Source of the DNA: Hyperoodon ampullatus
Lineage: Eukaryota > Chordata > Mammalia > Artiodactyla > Ziphiidae
Reading direction: 5' to 3'
Assembly: GCA_949752795.1 (NCBI GenBank)
Contig: CATKHW010000422.1
Coordinates: 3,348,001-3,412,000 of the forward strand
Length of the DNA: 64,000 bases
The notes beneath the pieces were generated by a model. That model ran no database searches, was not told where the DNA came from, and saw nothing but the letters and a program-made list of their open reading frames with translations. The number at the start of each line of letters is the position of its first letter. Position 1 is the first letter of the stretch. Of the stretch, positions 25,894 to 38,120 are shown piece by piece. The position numbers were made by a program, and so were the translations under genes.

Positions 25894-27631
25894 CTTGGCC
25901 AAAATGGGCGTATGCGTTTTCTCCTGAATATATTCAGGAGAAAACGCATACGCCCTTTTTGGCCAAGCAAGCAAGCGGGCAATGCAAATCTGCACTACAA
26001 AAAGTATCACTTCCCACCGGTCAAAAGGGACATCCACAAAATGAGTAAAAACCAGAAAGGCAAGACCGGCCCTGGAGAACAAGGAGCATTGTTATGCTGA
26101 TGGGCCGTATGTAAACTGCCAACTGCCTCTCTGGAGGAGTGCATTGTGTTCCCTAAAACAAGTAAAGAACAGAGCTACAGAGCCAAGGGCACTTCCAGTC
26201 TAGGGAATATACCTAGGGAAAACTGAAAATCAATAAGACAGAGCCACCCCAAAATTTAGGGCTGCACTGCTTACAAGGACCTCAACTTGTGTACACCTTA
26301 AATATCCCAGGAAATATAAAAATGGTTCAAAAAATTGTGGTACTTACGTACTATGGAATAACCCTCAGCCATGAAATCAATGTCATAAGACCAGTAGCAG
26401 CAAAATGGGTGGATTCAGGTACGATGATTCTAAGTGAAATAAGTCACACAGAAAAAGAAACTTATCATAAGATATCACTTATGAAGATCCTGTAAACATG
26501 GCTACACTTGAACTGAGTTAGGAAAGAGAACAGTGTCTCACATTTAGAAAACACTCTTATGCCTGCTTAAGGGGGAAGGAGAGGTGGGGTGATGCATAAA
26601 ACCAGAGTTTGATATAAGCACATGTACCGTTCCAAAAACCAACTATGGAATAGACAAGACCTACACCTTCCTCAGTGAAAGGGAATCAAAACCCCATATT
26701 TCCCACAGAGGAATATATCAGAGTAGTAAAAATCTTAAAACCTATGTATTGATATGTCTCCGTAAGGGAATCAAGTGTGTCTAGACTGGCATAAACATGG
26801 GAGCGAGGATCAGCTCAAACCCACTATAAAAAGGAATTTCAAAAACAAAACAAAAAAACTGGGAAATTCTTTACAATTCCTTCAGGGTCTCTGATGAAAC
26901 CTGGAATGACCCTATCTACAACGACAGCTGGATGTGGCATAAGGCTGGACATTTGGGACTGAGAGGATTGGTGAGATTGGGTGAGCAAACGCAGACCCTT
27001 TAAAGCACAAATACCTGGCACCCATTCCATGGGTCCCAACTCTCCAGGTTGAAGGGAATATTACTACAGCTATAACATGTACGGGAAACCTAGAGAACGG
27101 AGACACTGTGAATACGAAAGGTTTCTAAAACTCAACGAAGAGTCCCTCTCCTGGTGCTCCGGTTTGGCTTTCCATCTGCTTTACTATCAACCTCCCAACT
27201 TGGAGAGACCGCCCCTTTAAACTCCTGGTTAGCACAGGTTTCCAATTTGGCAGAGGATGAAAGGGAAGAGGGAGAACCAATGAGAGAGTAGCTGTTAGGC
27301 ATTTGGACGGGAACATATCACTATAACTTCCCAGCAGGACTAAGAATTAACCAAAGTCTCAGCACCCCACCGGGAACCAGCATAGGTCCTGAACCAAAAT
27401 TTTGGACTTGCGGTCAGCTCACAAAAAACGAGTTGAAAAATGGAGCTCAGGGGCACCGCAATTCACAAACTTGCAGAGTAATAAAGGACAACTATCGTCC
27501 AAAAATCTGTTAAGGGAAGGCAACGAGGCGGACTTGAAAGCGAGGCAGAATAGCAGGAAACAGATTTCAAGAGGTACGTTGGAATCGCCTTTAAAGCACA
27601 GGAAGAGGGGCACAACTTCGCCAATGATGCA
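25894..27631 (+). repeat. Satellite monomer 15 (type e)
   Basis: Palindrome 25894-25967 has one mismatch, as in monomer 9. The base before it differs from monomer 9 ('atgaggcac' for 'atgatgcac'). Confidence 0.95.
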
Positions 27632-29371
27632 CTTGGCCAAAAAGGGCGTATGTGTTTTCTCCTGAATATATTCAGGAGAAAACGCATACGCCCTTTTTGG
27701 CCAAGCAAGCAAGCGGGCAATGCAAATCTGCACTACAAAGAAGTATCACTTCCCACCGGTCAAAAGGGACATCCACAAGATGTGTAAAAACCAGAAAGGC
27801 AAGACAGGCCCTGGAGAACAGGGAGCCTTGTTATGCTGATGCAAGGGATGTAAATTGCCAGCTGCCTCTCTGGAGGAGTGCATTGTGTTCCCTAAAACAA
27901 GTAAAGAACAGAGCTACAGAGCCAAGGGCACTTCCAGTCTAGGGAATATACCTTGGGAAAACTGAAAATCAATAAGACAGAGGCACCCCAAAATTTAGGG
28001 CTGCACTGCTTACAAGAACCTCCACTTGGGTACACTTTAAATGACCCAGGAAATATAAAAATGGTTCAAAAAATTGCGGTACTTACTTAAGTTGGAATAT
28101 ACCTCAGCCATGAAATCAATGTCATAAGACCAGTAGCAGCAAAATGCGTGGATTCAGGTACGATGATTCTAAGTGAAATAAGTCACACAGAAAAAGAAAC
28201 TTATCATAAGATATCACTTATGAAGATCCTGTAAACATGGCTACACTTGAACTGAGTTAGAAAAGAGAACAGAGTCTCACATTTAGAAAACACTCTTATG
28301 CCTGCTTAAGGGGGAAGGAGAGGTGGGGTGATGCATAAAACCAGAGTTTGATATAAGCACAGGTACCGTTCCAAAAACCAACTATGGAATAGAAAATACA
28401 TACACCTTCCTCAGTGAAAGGGACTGAAAACCCCATATTTCCTGCAGAGGAATATATCTGACTAGTAAGAATCTTAAAACCTATGTATTGATATGTCTCC
28501 TTAAGGGAATCAAGTGTGTCTACACTGGCATAAACATGGCAGCGAGAATCAGCTCAAACCCACTATAAAAGGGAATTTCTCAAAGAAACAAAAAAAAAAA
28601 CAGGGAAATACTTTAGAGTTCCTTCAGGATATCTGATGAAACCTGGAATGACCCTATCTACAGCGACAGCTGGGTGTGGCATAATGCTGGACACTTGGGA
28701 CTGAGAGGATTGGTGAGATTGGGTGAGGAAACGCAGACCCTTTAAAGCACAAATGCCTGGCACCCATTCCATGGGTCCCAACTCTCCAGGTTGAAGGGAA
28801 TATTACTACAGCTATAACATGTACGGGAAACCTAGAGAACGGAGACACTGTGAATACGAGAGGTTTCTAAAACTCAACGAAGAGTCCCTCTCCTGGTGCT
28901 CCGGTTTGGCTTTCCATCTGCTTTACTATCAACCTCCCAACTTGGAGAGACAGCCCCTTTAAACTCCTGGTTAGCACAGGTTTCCAATTTGGCAGAGGAT
29001 GAAAGGGAAGAGGGAGAACCTAAGAGAGTAGCTGTTAGGCATTTGGACGGGAACATATCATTCTAACTTCCCAGCAGGACTAAGAATTAACCAAAGTCTC
29101 AGCACCCCACCGGGAACCAGCATAGGTCCTGAACCAAAATTTTGGACTTGCGGTCAGCTCACAAAAAACGAGTTGAAAAATGGAGCTCAGGGGCACAGCA
29201 ATTCACAAACTTGCAGAGTAATAAAGGACAACTATCGTCCAAAAATCTGTTAAGGGAAGGCAACGAGGCGGACTTGAAAGCGAGGCAGAATAGCAGGAAA
29301 CAGATTTCAAGAGGTACGTTGGAATCGCCTTTAAAGCACAGGAAGAGGGGCACAACTTCGCCAATGATGCA
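27632..29371 (+). repeat. Satellite monomer 16 (type f)
   Basis: Palindrome 27632-27705 with 'gtatgtg'. The A run is 11 long, the shortest of the type-f copies. Confidence 0.95.
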
Positions 29372-31112
29372 CTTGGCCAAAAAGGGCGTATGTGTTTTCT
29401 CCTGAATATATTCAGGAGAAAACGCATACGCCCTTTTTGGCCAAGCAAGCAAGCGGGCAATGCAAATCTGCACTACAAAGAAGTATCACTTCCCACCGGT
29501 CAAAAGGGACATCCACAAGATGTGTAAAAACCAGAAAGGCAAGACAGGCCCTGGAGAACAGGGAGCCTTGTTATGCTGATGCGAGGGATGTAAATTGCCA
29601 GCTGCCTCTCTGGAGGAGTGCATTGTGTTCCCTAAAACAAGTAAAGAACAGAGCTACAGAGCCAAGGGCACTTCCAGTCTAGGGAATATACCTTGGGAAA
29701 ACTGAAAATCAATAAGACAGAGGCACCCCAAAATTTAGGGCTGCACTGCTTACAAGAACCTCCACTTGGGTACACTTTAAATGACCCAGGAAATATAAAA
29801 ATGGTTCAAAAAATTGCGGTACTTACTTAAGTTGGAATATACCTCAGCCATGAAATCAATGTCATAAGACCAGTAGCAGCAAAATGCGTGGATTCAGGTA
29901 CGATGATTCTAAGTGAAATAAGTCACACAGAAAAAGAAACTTATCATAAGATATCACTTATGAAGATCCTGTAAACATGGCTACACTTGAACTGAGTTAG
30001 AAAAGAGAACAGAGTCTCACATTTAGAAAACACTCTTATGCCTGCTTAAGGGGGAAGGAGAGGTGGGGTGATGCATAAAACCAGAGTTTGATATAAGCAC
30101 AGGTACCGTTCCAAAAACCAACTATGGAATAGAAAATACATACACCTTCCTCAGTGAAAGGGACTGAAAACCCCATATTTCCTGCAGAGGAATATATCTG
30201 ACTAGTAAGAATCTTAAAACCTATGTATTGATATGTCTCCTTAAGGGAATCAAGTGTGTCTACACTGGCATAAACATGGCAGCGAGAATCAGCTCAAACC
30301 CACTATAAAAGGGAATTTCTCAAAGAAACAAAAAAAAAAAACAGGGAAATACTTTAGAGTTCCTTCAGGATATCTGATGAAACCTGGAATGACTCTATCT
30401 ACAGCGACAGCTGGGTGTGGCATAATGCTGGACACTTGGGACTGAGAGGATTGGTGAGATTGGGTGAGGAAACGCAGACCCTTTAAAGCACAAATTCCTG
30501 GCACCCATTCCATGGGTCCCAACTCTCCAGGTTGAAGGGAATATTACTACAGCTATAACATGTACGGGAAACCTAGAGAACGGAGACACTGTGAATACGA
30601 GAGGTTTCTAAAACTCAACGAAGAGTCCCTCTCCTGGTGCTCCGGTTTGGCTTTCCATCTGCTTTACTATCAACCTCCCAACTTGGAGAGACAGCCCCTT
30701 TAAACTCCTGGTTAGCACAGGTTTCCAATTTGGCAGAGGATGAAAGGGAAGAGGGAGAACCTAAGAGAGTAGCTGTTAGGCATTTGGACGGGAACATATC
30801 ATTCTAACTTCCCAGCAGGACTAAGAATTAACCAAAGTCTCAGCACCCCACCGGGAACCAGCATAGGTCCTGAACCAAAATTTTGGACTTGCGGTCAGCT
30901 CACAAAAAACGAGTTGAAAAATGGAGCTCAGGGGCACAGCAATTCAAAAACTTGCAGAGTAATAAAGGACAACTATCGTCCAAAAATCTGTTAAGGGAAG
31001 GCAACGAGGCGGACTTGAAAGCGAGGCAGAATAGCAGGAAACAGATTTCAAGAGGTACGTTGGAATCGCCTTTAAAGCACAGGAAGAGGGGCACAACTTC
31101 GCCAATGATGCA
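29372..31112 (+). repeat. Satellite monomer 17 (type f)
   Basis: Palindrome 29372-29445 with 'gtatgtg'. The A run is 12 long. Almost the same as monomer 16 immediately upstream, so a single-monomer tandem duplication is likely. Confidence 0.95.
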
Positions 31113-32858
31113 CTTGGCCAAAAAGGGCGTATGTGTTTTCTCCTGAATATATTCAGGAGAAAACGCATACGCCCTTTTTGGCCAAGCAAGCAAGCGGGCA
31201 ATGCAAATCTGCACTACAAAGAAGTATCACTTCCCACCGGTCAAAAGGGACATCCACAAGATGTGTAAAAACCAGAAAGGCAAGACAGGCCCTGGAGAAC
31301 AGGGAGCCTTGTTATGCTGATGCGAGGGATGTAAATTGCCAGCTGCCTCTCTGGAGGAGTGCATTGTGTTCCCTAAAACAAGTAAAGAACAGAGCTACAG
31401 AGCCAAGGGCACTTCCAGTCTAGGGAATATACCTTGGGAAAACTGAAAATCAATAAGACAGAGGCACCCCAAAATTTAGGGCTGCACTGCTTACAAGAAC
31501 CTCCACTTGGGTACACTTTAAATGACCCAGGAAATATAAAAATGGTTCAAAAAATTGCGGTACTTACTTAAGTTGGAATATACCTCAGCCATGAAATCAA
31601 TGTCATAAGACCAGTAGCAGCAAAATGCGTGGATTCAGGTACGATGATTCTAAGTGAAATAAGTCACACAGAAAAAGAAACTTATCATAAGATATCACTT
31701 ATGAAGATCCTGTAAACATGGCTACACTTGAACTGAGTTAGAAAAGAGAACAGAGTCTCACATTTAGAAAACACTCTTATGCCTGCTTAAGGGGGAAGGA
31801 GAGGTGGGGTGATGCATAAAACCAGAGTTTGATATAAGCACAGGTACCGTTCCAAAAACCAACTATGGAATAGAAAATACATACACCTTCCTCAGTGAAA
31901 GGGACTGAAAACCCCATATTTCCTGCAGAGGAATATATCTGACTAGTAAGAATCTTAAAACCTATGTATTGATATGTCTCCGTAAGGGAATCAAGTGTGT
32001 CTAGACTGGCATAAACATGGCAGCGAGAATCAGCTCAAACCCACTATAAAAGGGAATTTCTCAAAGAAACAAAAAAAAAAAAAACAGGGAAATACTTTAG
32101 AGTTCCTTCAGGATATCTGATGAAACCTGGAATGACCCTATCTACAGCGACAGCTGGGTGTGGCATAAGGCTGGACACTTGGGACTGAGAGGATCGGTTA
32201 GATTAGGTGAGCAAATGCAGACCATTTAAAGCAATAATTCATGGCACCCATTCCTTGGGTCCCAACTCTCCAGAATGAAGGGAATATTACCACAGCTATA
32301 ACATGTACGGGAAACCTAGAGAACAGACACACTGTGAATACGAAAGGTCTCTAAAACTCAAAGAATAGTCCCTCTCCTGGTGCTCCGGTTTCACTTTCCA
32401 TCTGCTTAACTATCAATCTCCCAAATTGGAGAGACAGCCCCTTTAACCTCCTGGCTCGTACATGTTGCCAATTTGGCAGAGGATGAAAGGGAAGAGGGAG
32501 AACCAATGAGAGAGTAGCTGTTAGGCATCTGGACGGGAACATATCACTCTAACTTCCCGGCAGGAAGAAGAATTAACCAAAGTCTCAGCCCCCCACCGGG
32601 AACCAGCATAGATCCTGAACCAAAATTTTGGACTTGAGCTCAGCTCACAAAAAAACGAGTTGAAAAATGGAGCTCAGGGGCACAGCAATTCACAAACTGG
32701 CAGAGTAGTAAAGGAAAACTATTGTCCAAAAATCTGTTGAGGGAAGGCAACGAGGTGGACTTGAAAGCTAGGCAGAATAGCAAGAAACAGATTTCAAGAG
32801 GTACGTTGGAATCGCCTTTAAAGCACAGGAAGAGGGGCACAACTTCAACAATGGTACA
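31113..32858 (+). repeat. Satellite monomer 18 (f start, g end)
   Basis: Palindrome 31113-31186 is type f. The A run is 14 long. From the A run on it carries the g variants of monomer 11. It is the last monomer of the homogenised part of the array. Confidence 0.93.
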
Positions 32859-34596
32859 CTTGGGCAAAAAGGGCGTATGCGTTTTCTCCTGAATATATTC
32901 AGGAGAAAACGCATACGCCCTTTTTGGCCAAGCAAGCAAGCGTGAAATGCACATCTGCACTACAAAGAAGTATCACTTCTAACCGATCAAAGGGGCATCG
33001 ACAAACTGTGCAAAATCCAGAAAGGCAAGACAGGCCCTGGAGAACAGGGAGCCTTGTTATGCTGATGCGAGGGATGTAAATTGCCAACTGCCTCTCTGGA
33101 GGAGTGCATTGTGTTCCCTAAAACAAGTAAAGAACAGAGCTACAGAGCCAAGGGCACTTCCAGTCTAGGGAATATACTTTGGGAAAACTGAAAATCAATA
33201 AGACAGAGCCACCCCAAAATTTAGGGCTGCACTGCTTACAAGGACCTCAACTTGGATACACCTTAAATATCCCAGGAAATATAAACATGGTTCAAAAAAT
33301 TGTGGTACTTCCGTACGATGGAATATCCCTCAGCCATGAAATCAATGTCATAAGACCAGTAGCAGCAAAATGGGTGGATTCAGGTACGATGATTCTAAGT
33401 GAAATAAGTCACACAGAAAAAGAAACTTATCATAAGATATCACTTATGAAGATCCTGTAAACATGGCTACACTTGAACTGAGTTAGGAAAGAGAACAGTG
33501 TCTCACATTTAGAAAACACTCTTATGCCTGCTTAAGGGGGAAGGAGAGTTGGGGTGATGCATAAAAACAGAGTTTGATATAAGCACAGGTACCGTTCCAA
33601 AAACCAACTAAGGAATAGACAAGACCTACACATTCCTCATTGAAAGGGACTCAAAACCCCATATTTCCCACAAAGGAATATATCTGACTAGTAAGAATCT
33701 TAAAACCTATGTATTGATATGTCTCCGTAAGGGAATCAAGTGTGTCTACAATGGCATAAACATGGCAGCGTAATCAGCTCAAACCCACTATAAAAAGGAA
33801 TTACAAAAACTAAACAAAACTAAAATGGAAATTCTTTACAATTCCTTCATGGTCTCTGATGAAACCTGGAATTACCCTATTTACAATGACAGCTGGATAT
33901 GGCATAATGCTGGACACTTGGGACTGAGAGGATTGGTGAGATTGGGTGAGCAAATGCAGACCCTTTAAAGCAATAATGCGTGGCACCCATTCCATGGGTC
34001 CCAATTCTCCAGGTTGAAGGGAATATTACTACAGATATAACATGTACGGGAAACCTAGAGCATGGACACACTGTGAATACGAAAGGTTTCTAAAACTCAA
34101 CGAATAGTCCCTCTCCTGGTGCTCCGGTTTCACTTTCCAAATGCTTTACTATCAATCTCCCAACTTGGAGAGACAGCCCCTTTAACCTACTGGTACGCAC
34201 AGGATACCAGTTTGGCTGAGGATGAAAGTGAAGAGGGAGAACCAATGAGAGAGTAGCTGTTAGGCATTTGGACGGGCAAATGTCAATCCAATTTCCCAGC
34301 AGGAAGAAGAATTAACCAAAGTCTCAGCGCCCCATCGGAAACCAGTATAGGTCCTGAACCAAAATTTTGGACTTGCGGTCAGCTCACAAAAAACGAGTAG
34401 AATAATGGAGCTCAGGGGCACAGCAATTCACAAACTGGCAGAGTAATAAAGGACAACTATCGTCCAAAAATCTGGTGAGGGAAGGCAACGAGGCAGACAT
34501 AAAAGCGAGTTAGAACACCAGGAAACAGATTTCAAGAGGTACGTTGGAATCGCGTTTGAAGCACAGAAAGAGGGGCAAAATTTCAAAAATGATGCA
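32859..34596 (+). repeat. Satellite monomer 19 (edge type h)
   Basis: Palindrome 32859-32932 has one mismatch ('cttgggc' at the outer left arm). The unit carries scattered private changes ('gcgtgaaatgcac', 'ttctaaccgatc', 'aaaactaaacaaaactaaaatgg') absent from the types to its left. Confidence 0.95.
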
Positions 34597-34670
34597 CTTG
34601 GCCAAATAGAGCGTATGTGTTTTCTCATGAATATATTCAGGAGAAAACGCATACGCACTTTTTGGCCAAG
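34597..34670. mobile_element. Edge palindrome, four mismatches
   Basis: The arms have drifted independently here, unlike those in the array core. 32859-32932 is the other edge copy, with one mismatch. Confidence 0.75.
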
Positions 34671-35392
34671 CAAGCAGGCGGGCAATGAAAATCTGCACTA
34701 CAAAGATGTATCACTTTCCACAGGTCTAAAAGGGACATCCAGAAAATGTGTAAAAACCAGAAAGGCAAAACAGGCCCTGGAGAACTGGGAGTCTTGTTAT
34801 GCTGATGGGCGGGATGTAAATTGCCACCTGCATCTCTGGATGAGTGCCTTGTGTTCCCTAAAACAAGTAAACAACAGAGCTACAGAGCCAAGGGCACTTC
34901 CAGTCTAGGGAATATACCTTGGGAAACCTGAAAATCAATAAGACAGAGCCACCCCAAAATTTAGGGCTTCACTGCTTACAAAAACCTCAACTTGGGTACA
35001 CCTTAAATATCCCAGGAAATATAAAAATGGTTCAAAAAATTGTGGTACTTCCGTACGATGGAATATCCCTCAGCCATGCAATCAATGGCATAAGACCAGT
35101 AGCAGCAAAATGAGGTTGATGAGGTATGATGCTTCTAAGTGAAATAAGTCACACAGAAAAAGAAACTTATATTAAGATATCACTTATGAAGATCCTGTAA
35201 ACATGGCTACACTTGAACTCAGTTAGGAAAGAGAACAGAGTCTCACATTTGGAAAACACTCTTATGCCTGCTTAAGGGGGAATGAGAGGTGGGGTGATGC
35301 ATAAAATCAGAGTTTGATATAAGCACAGGTACCGTTCCAAAAACAAACTATGGAATAGACAAGACCTACACCTTCCTCAGTGAAAGGGACTT
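34597..35392 (+). repeat. Satellite monomer 20 (edge copy, truncated)
   Basis: Palindrome 34597-34670 has four mismatched pairs, the most of any copy in the array. The monomer stops inside its L1 3' UTR after 'gtgaaagggact' and is joined to the 2.73-kb repeat. Private changes are frequent, as expected at an array edge. Confidence 0.95.
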
Positions 35393-36000
35393 GAGGCATC
35401 TGTGAGTAACCGTGAGCTGAGCCCCAGGCCAGCTGCTGTTGAACTTTTCCCACCCTTCCCAGGTAAAACACCTGAATATATACAAGGCCTTGAAAGCCTA
35501 GAGAAGGGCCGTGGAGCCACACCAGCGACAGCATGCAGACCAACTTTGTGCCTGCAGGCCAGCCAGGATGGTCCTGGCCCTGGGCGCTCTTCTGGAAGCT
35601 TTCCATTGCCCTGCCTCAGATACCCCTCCTGTCCCGGCCCCCACTGCTTTTTTCCTTCCTCACCTCTGTCCACAGAGAAATTCCAGCGGAAGGTATGGCT
35701 GACACATCCTCTTCTTTACAGGTGGAAGCCTGGCAACTCCTGCAGAAAGTCCAGCAGAGACCCACTCACAACGGGGCACCCACAAAGCCGTGACCTCACA
35801 ATCACTCCCAGCAGCACAGCACCGAGACTGCTGACTGTGCAGAGAATATGGCATCAGGCAGAGCTTCAGGGGCTATTTCTGCCTGCAGTGCTGTTTATAT
35901 TGACCTCAACCCAGGCACACCTGGGGAGGGCCGGCCGGCAGGGTCAGGCTACCCAGGTCAGCTAATCCTCAGCCCTCAGGGAATCACATTGTTGAAAATG
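35393..36000 (+). other. GC-rich, exon-like part of the 2.73-kb unit
   Basis: Markedly richer in G+C than the flanks and low in stop codons in several frames. Two stretches look like splice acceptors: a long pyrimidine run before 'ctgtccacag' and 'tcctcttctttacag'. The plus frame encodes a stretch containing ELFPPFPGKTPEY in all copies. In unit 5 (46314-46934) it is open for 206 codons. In units 1, 3 and 4 a TGA after the 'cccacaaagccg' region closes it. The open frames begin at GTG, not ATG, in unit 5. It may be captured exon sequence, an old LTR-element part, or GC-rich noncoding DNA. I do not recognise the peptide. Confidence 0.5.
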
Positions 36001-36074
36001 GACCTCGCTAAGGCAGAATAGAAGCCAAGGAATAAAAGGACACAATGCCATTTGCAGCACCGTAGGTGTGTCTA

Positions 36075-36490
36075 GAGGTAATCACGTGACTTGTAGTAAG
36101 TCAGAAAGTGAAAGACACATATCATATCATATCTCTTATAGGTGTGACCGCAAAATGGATACCAGGGCAGATATTTCCACGGAGAAGGGCAATCACAGAT
36201 TCATTCAACAAACTTATGGTTCACCAATGGAAAGGTGTGAGCATTGGTTTCATTATGATAGTGGGGTTAACAGACATATACAAACACAGGTGACATATAT
36301 AATCACCGAAGACCTACAGAATACCAAGAGAAGAATACTCAACATTCTGTCATAAGGTACATGGGAATAGGATCCCAGGAAGAACTGACATATGTATATG
36401 TGTAAAAGAACCACATCTTCCACACCTACAACAAGCCAAACATTGTAATCAAATTTGCTGTAATAAAAAATAAAAAAATTAAATTAAAAA
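36075..36490 (+). mobile_element. Old L1 3' UTR fragment
   Basis: The order 'agtaagtcagaaagtgaaagac', 'catatcatatctcttata', 'acaaacttatggttcacc', 'gacctacagaatacc', 'acatatgtatatgtg', 'aacattgtaatcaaa' and the closing 'aataaaaaataaaaaaat' follows an L1 3' UTR with its A-rich tail. Equivalent fragments lie near 38801-39216, 41528-41943, 44257-44670 and 46988-47404. It is more diverged than the second L1 in the same unit, so it inserted earlier. Confidence 0.75.
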
Positions 36491-36862
36491 CACGAACAAG
36501 AAGTAGTGAGACAAACTTGAGGGGCTTTCTCCTGGCACATTCCATTCTAAATTCCAATCTAGAACACGACTTCCATTGAGGTTCTGTTGCCCCAGTAACC
36601 AGATTTGGTAAGGGAGAACTGCTGCCACCTTGTGGCCGTTTCACACAACAGCAGCTTTAATCCCAGCGCTAAGGGTCAGTTGATATTCAAAATCATTGCA
36701 GGCCTGTAAATGACACCTGCCCTGAAAACAAATCCTGGGTTCATATATCGACCAAAAAATTCAAAGGACGTCCATATTTCAAAACGACAGTTTCAAAAGG
36801 CATATTTTACACACATTAGTGTTCTGCTTCTTTTTCTTTCTTTCTTTTTTTGTTAAAAAAAC
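36491..36862. other. Spacer between the two L1 fragments
   Basis: No gene or known element recognised. Contains a pyrimidine tract (tctttctttctttttttg) just before the younger L1, conserved in all five full units with small length changes. Confidence 0.6.
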
Positions 36863-37830
36863 GGAATGGCAAAAAGCATCCCTCAGAATGGGCGAAAATA
36901 TTTGCAAACGAATCAATGGACAAAGGATTAATCTCCAATATATATAAAGAGCTCATGCAGCTTAATATTAAAAAACAAACAACCCAATACAAAAATGGGC
37001 AGAAGATCTAAACAGACGTTACTTCAAAGAAGACACAGAGATGGCCAAGACGCACATGAAAAGCTGCTCAACATCACTAATTATTAGAGAAATGCAAATC
37101 AAAACTACAATGAGGTATCACCTCACACCTGTTAGAATCGGCATCATCAGAAAATCTACAAACAACGAATTCTGGGGAGGGTGTGGACAAAAGGATCCCT
37201 CTTCCACTAGTGGTGGAAATGTAAATTGATACAGTCACGATGGAGAAGAGTATGGAGTTTCCTTAAAAAAACTAGAAATAGAATGACCATATGATCAAGC
37301 AATCCCACTTCTGGGCATATACCCAGAGAAAACCATAAATCAAAAAGGCACATTCACCACAATGCTCATTTCAGCACTATTTACGATAGCCAGGTAATGG
37401 AAGCAACCTAAATACCCACAGACAGACGAATCGATAAAGATGTGGTACATATATAAAATGGAATATTACTCAGCCATAAGAAGGAATGAAAGTGGGTCAT
37501 TTATAGAGACGTCGATGGATCTAGAGACTGTCATACAGAATGAAGTAAGTCAGAAAGAGACAAACAAATATTGTATATTAATGCATATATGTGGAACCTA
37601 GAAAAATGGTACAGATGAACTGCTTTGCAGGGAAGAAATAGAGACACAGAGGTAGAGAACACACGTATGGACACCAAGTGTGGGAAGCCATGGGTTGGTG
37701 GTGGTGGGATGAGTTGGGAGATTGGGATTGACCTGTATACATGTATATGCATAAAATACATAACTAATAATAACCTGCTGTATAAAAAAATAAATAAAAT
37801 TAAATTTCAAAATTTTAAAAAATAAAACTT
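36863..37830 (+). mobile_element. Younger L1 3' end (ORF2 end, 3' UTR, A-rich tail)
   Basis: The 5'-truncated L1 starts at 'ggaatggcaaaaagc'. The ORF2 C-terminal part is plain: [20 protein letters not shown] and ..RYHLTPVR, then GGCGQKDP where active copies have the cysteine-rich end. A frameshift follows at once, so this is a dead fragment. Later landmarks are 'ggaatattactcagcc', 'gaagtaagtcagaaagag' and 'cctgctgtataaaaaa'. The 3' end has the cetartiodactyl form. Confidence 0.9.
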
Positions 37831-38120
37831 AAAAATAAAAGAGAAAAAAGTTCTTCCCTTCACACAGATGTATTTATATGAATGAATTATTTCCATGCTT
37901 ATATCTATAAATACATAAAAGAGGAATAAAATCTAACTTGAACCAAAAAAGAAAAAAAAAAACTGAACCCACCAGTTATACAGAGGAAAACACTATCAGG
38001 GCACTTGCTCCAGCGGTAAACAATTCTGAAATTGGTCAGAGGTGGGGAATCATCTCCCATACAGCCAGCAGCCCACTCCTATGCAAAGAGCGTCCTCATT
38101 GCAATGGTGGGGGCCATTCC

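Larger units (their letters stand above)
1..35392 (+). repeat. 1.74-kb satellite array, probably the common cetacean satellite
   Basis: Twenty palindromes mark the monomers, spaced 1736-1747 bp apart, and the sequence between them aligns throughout. Each monomer reads in order: palindrome (74 bp), L1-derived part ending in an A-rich tail, then an unassigned part of about 770 bp. Shared variants give types a to h with the order a b c d a b c/a b c e f f/g d a c e f f f/g h h. Copies of one type are nearly identical even 10-15 kb apart, while neighbouring types differ more, which is typical of unequal exchange. The period fits the common cetacean satellite as I remember it, but I could not compare sequences. 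The array has no true left end in the window and ends on the right at an abrupt join to another repeat. No CENP-B box was found by eye. Confidence 0.97.
35393..38120 (+). repeat. 2.73-kb unit 1
   Basis: First unit, entered directly from the satellite. GC-rich part 35393-36000, old L1 3' end about 36075-36490, spacer 36491-36862, younger L1 36863-37830, linker 37831-38120. Its GC-rich open frame is shifted by a missing base near 35500 ('gagaagggccgtgg'). Confidence 0.93.

Noticed and set aside
1..35392. CENP-B box in the satellite, which would suggest a centromeric role
   Set aside because: I looked for TTCG-N4-A-NN-CGGG on both strands in the reference monomer. The nearest words (ttcgacaatg, ttcgcacagg) fail at key bases.
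1..35392. CRISPR array or bacterial repeat system
   Set aside because: Unit length, L1 content, palindromes of MITE type and lack of spacers all exclude it. The DNA is mammalian.
37041..37229. Functional L1 ORF2
   Set aside because: Only the C-terminal tail is present, a frameshift follows the cysteine-rich end, and no reverse transcriptase or endonuclease domain is in the window.
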